NCBI GenBank assembly: GCA_937884915.1
Contig: CALAAN010000190.1
Span: 1-17,739 of the forward strand
Source of the DNA: an uncultured Oscillibacter sp.
GTDB taxonomy: Bacteria > Bacillota > Clostridia > Oscillospirales > Oscillospiraceae
Direction of reading: 5' to 3'
DNA: 17,739 nt
In this document: positions 13,688 to 17,739 of the stretch, piece after piece
Position numbering within the stretch: position 1 is the first letter of the stretch
Layout: each line of letters begins with the position of its first letter
Translations under genes and position numbers: made by a program
Notes under the pieces: generated by a model
The model's input: only the letters and a program-made list of their open reading frames with translations
Databases searched by the model: none
What the model was told of the DNA's origin: nothing

Positions 13688-14436
13688 GTGAATAATGGTA
13701 TTATGACCGACGCGGTCTTCGCGCTCGTGCTCATATTAGGCGTCGTGTTCGGCGCAAAGCGCGGCCTGTTCCGCAGCTTTATGGCGCTCGCTGCGATCGT
13801 GCTCGCGCTGATCGGCGCGTCGCTTCTGACCGACGTTTTGACCGAGCCCGTGACCGACATGCTGATGCCGCGCGTCGAAAAGAGCGTGGAGGAATGGTTC
13901 AGCACCGAGGAGAAAACAGCAGAGGGCGGCGTCCCGCAGATCGAGGGGGGGACCCCGACAGAAAGCGATGCCTCGGGCGAAACGCCAAACGGCGACGCCG
14001 CGCAGGGGGGGGGAAACGTTCAGCAGGATGATTCGCCGCTCGCGGTGACGGGCCTTCTCAAAAAGCTGCTGCGCTTCGATCTGGATGGCGCGGTGCGCCA
14101 GTCGCTGCGCAACGCCGCGCACGACGCGGCCTTGGCCGCCGTAAGGACGTTGCTCGGACGCTTGTGTTCGTGCTGTGCTTCCTTGTGCTCACGGTGCTGC
14201 TCCGCTTAGTGACGGGCGGCATTGACAAGGTGTTGGACTTGCCGGTGTTGAACGCGCTCAACACCCTCGGCGGCGGTGCGCTGGGCCTCATCGAGAGCGC
14301 GCTTTTGCTGTTTCTCGTCTGCGACGTTGCACCGAAGCTCGGCGTCAAGGCCTTTGCCGACTATGAGGGCACGTATCTGCTATCGTTTTTTATGAGCCAT
14401 ACCCCGCGCAGCCTGATCGCTGCGCTGTTACCCTGA
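13688..14436 (+). pseudogene. CvpA-family membrane protein, frameshifted
   Basis: The first frame starts at GTG 13688 (AAAGGAG at 13671-13677; the ATG two bases earlier is followed at once by a stop). It encodes two N-terminal membrane helices with GVVFGAKRGLFRSF between them, as in CvpA (colicin V production-like) proteins, and then an acidic Gly/Thr-rich insert. After NAAHDAALAA (about 14135) the frame degenerates into a Cys/Ser-rich tail ending at 14209. The frame two bases on reads KDVARTLVFVLCFLVLTVLL and then two more family-like helices (GGGALGLIESALLLFLV) to 14436. One missing base near 14135-14145 (for example in GCCGCCGTAAGG) restores a roughly 249-residue four-helix protein. The insert contains G7 and G9 tracts. 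Either a genuine mutation or a base-call/assembly error. Confidence 0.75.
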
Positions 14437-14461
14437 TTTTTACCCCCAAGGAGGAAATACT

Positions 14462-16777
<2,316 letters not shown>

Positions 16778-16796
16778 AAGAAAAGGGAGGGAGACC

Positions 16797-17009
16797 ATGT
16801 TCCATCTGTTCCGCAAGGACATTGAAAAGCACTGCGCTTACTGCAAGAGCGGATCTGTCATCAGCGAAGGGCAGGTCATCTGCTCCCGCCGCGGCGTGGT
16901 CGACTCTGCCGACCACTGCCGCCACTTCTGCTACGATCCGCTCAAGCGCGTGCCGCCGCGTCCGGCCACGCTGAACGACAAGTACACGTCCGAGGATTTT
17001 TCCCTGTAA
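16797..17009 (+). CDS. Small cysteine-rich protein, conserved-looking, function unknown
   Basis: A 70-residue protein beginning MFHLFRKDIEKHCAYCKSG. Five cysteines (13, 16, 29, 41 and 45) plus several histidines suggest a small zinc- or iron-binding fold: CAYC is a CxxC knuckle and CRHFC a CxxxC second half. The C-terminal YDPLKRVPPRPATL is well formed, and I recall similar short proteins in Oscillospiraceae, all uncharacterised. The strong AGGGAGGGAG site just before the ATG, and its position 19 nt after the Clp ATPase stop, make it a real, probably co-transcribed gene. A role linked to the Clp protease (adaptor or redox/metal sensor) is possible from position only. Confidence 0.8.
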   Translation: MFHLFRKDIEKHCAYCKSGSVISEGQVICSRRGVVDSADHCRHFCYDPLKRVPPRPATLNDKYTSEDFSL

Positions 17010-17052
17010 GGGCGGGCAGCGCCCCGAACAACAAGAAAGAAGGCAGGATCCC

Positions 17053-17739
17053 ATGAACATTTCTCAGGTTTACGCAGTCTATTTCAGTGCCACCGGCAAC
17101 ACGAGAAAAGTGACCACCACGCTCGCCAACGCACTCGCCGTCAGCTTTGAAGTGCCGCTTGAGGTGCGCGACTTCACATTGCCCGCCGCGCGAGAGGAAA
17201 AATACGAGTTTGCCGAGAGCGACCTCGTCGTCTTCGGCATGCCGACTTATGCGGGCAAGTTGCCGAACAAGCTGCTTGAGTTCGTGAAGACCGGCTTTGT
17301 GGGCAACGGCGCGCTCGCCGTGCCGGTCGTGACATTCGGCAATCGCAGCTTTGACAATTCGCTTGCCGAGCTCTGCGCCTGCCTCGAAGCGGACGGCTTC
17401 CACACCATCGGCGCGGGCGCGTTTGCCTGCCGCCACGCCTTTACCGACGCGCTGGCCAAAGGCCGCCCCGATTCCGACGACATGGCCGAGCTCGCCAAGC
17501 TCGGCTCCGCGGTCGTCGGCCGCATCGTGCGGATGACCGAGTATCCAGAGCCCGTCACGGTCGACGGCGATGCCGACGCGCCGTATTACCGCCCGCTGGG
17601 CCTCGACGGCGAGCCGAAGGTGTTTCTGAAGGCGAAGCCAAAGACCGACGTCGACCAGTGCATCCGCTGCGGCGTGTGCGCCTCGCTCTGCCCGATGGGT
17701 TCGATCAACCCCGATGACGTCACCGAGGTCGTGGGCGTT
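17053..17739 (+). CDS. EFR1-type flavodoxin/4Fe-4S ferredoxin fusion protein (partial, cut by right edge)
   Basis: An open frame of 229 codons from ATG 17053 (AAGAAAGAAGGCAGGA upstream) to the right edge. The N-terminal half is a flavodoxin-like domain: VYFSATGNTRK (9-19) forms the FMN phosphate loop and MPTYAGKLPNK (about 63-73) a flavin-binding loop. About residues 205-220 carry CIRCGVCASLCPMG, the start of a bacterial 4Fe-4S ferredoxin domain (CxxCxxCxxxCP); the second cluster motif would lie beyond the edge. The domain order matches the EFR1-family ferredoxins of anaerobic Firmicutes, which are presumed cytoplasmic electron carriers. Redox partner unknown. Confidence 0.85.
   Translation, partial: MNISQVYAVYFSATGNTRKVTTTLANALAVSFEVPLEVRDFTLPAAREEKYEFAESDLVVFGMPTYAGKLPNKLLEFVKTGFVGNGALAVPVVTFGNRSFDNSLAELCACLEADGFHTIGAGAFACRHAFTDALAKGRPDSDDMAELAKLGSAVVGRIVRMTEYPEPVTVDGDADAPYYRPLGLDGEPKVFLKAKPKTDVDQCIRCGVCASLCPMGSINPDDVTEVVGV

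Overview
The window is a high-GC (roughly 60% or more by eye) chromosomal segment from a low-motility-of-gene-content, Gram-positive anaerobe of the Clostridia. Strong AGGAGG-type ribosome binding sites, an ecfA1-ecfA2-ecfT-truA block, a YtvI-like sporulation permease, DUF1292 and DUF5711 proteins, a zinc-finger Clp ATPase and a flavodoxin-ferredoxin protein all point to an Oscillospiraceae/Ruminococcaceae-type gut bacterium; genus cannot be fixed from the sequence alone. No tRNA, rRNA, CRISPR array, insertion sequence or phage gene was seen. It is mostly a housekeeping region, and I found no convincing new multi-gene system in it.

Left part (1-4730): a truncated ssnA-type amidohydrolase at the left edge, a 516-bp gene-free stretch holding a large structured RNA that looks like 6S RNA plus palindromic repeats, a small DUF1292 gene (all read leftward), then, read rightward, a class A penicillin-binding protein that is broken by a frameshift. 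The break sits in the active-site SxxK motif and is explained by loss of 8 bp between two 7-bp repeats.

Middle (4694-9079): a bidirectional terminator separates the PBP from a convergent YtvI/AI-2E permease gene. Divergent from that is an ACT-domain (UPF0735/PheB-like) gene, a strong intrinsic terminator, and an unusually short aspartate kinase. A second bidirectional terminator separates lysC from the convergent queH. Then a divergent promoter with an operator-like palindrome drives an RlmI-like rRNA methyltransferase.

Right part (9153-17739), all rightward: the energising module of an ECF vitamin transporter (ecfA1, ecfA2, ecfT) closely coupled to truA and a DUF5711 membrane-anchored beta-propeller; a CvpA-family membrane protein with a one-base frameshift and two long G tracts; a ClpE-like AAA+ unfoldase with an N-terminal zinc finger; a 70-residue cysteine-rich protein; and the first 229 codons of a flavodoxin/ferredoxin electron-transfer protein cut by the right edge.

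Two otherwise well-conserved envelope genes (PBP and cvpA) are frameshifted in one window. That is either real gene decay or an assembly/consensus error, and read-level checking is the most useful follow-up. Other points worth a look are the terminator placed between the ACT gene and lysC, the aspartate kinase that seems to lack one ACT module, the probable 6S RNA, and the conserved but uncharacterised cysteine-rich protein next to the zinc-finger Clp ATPase.
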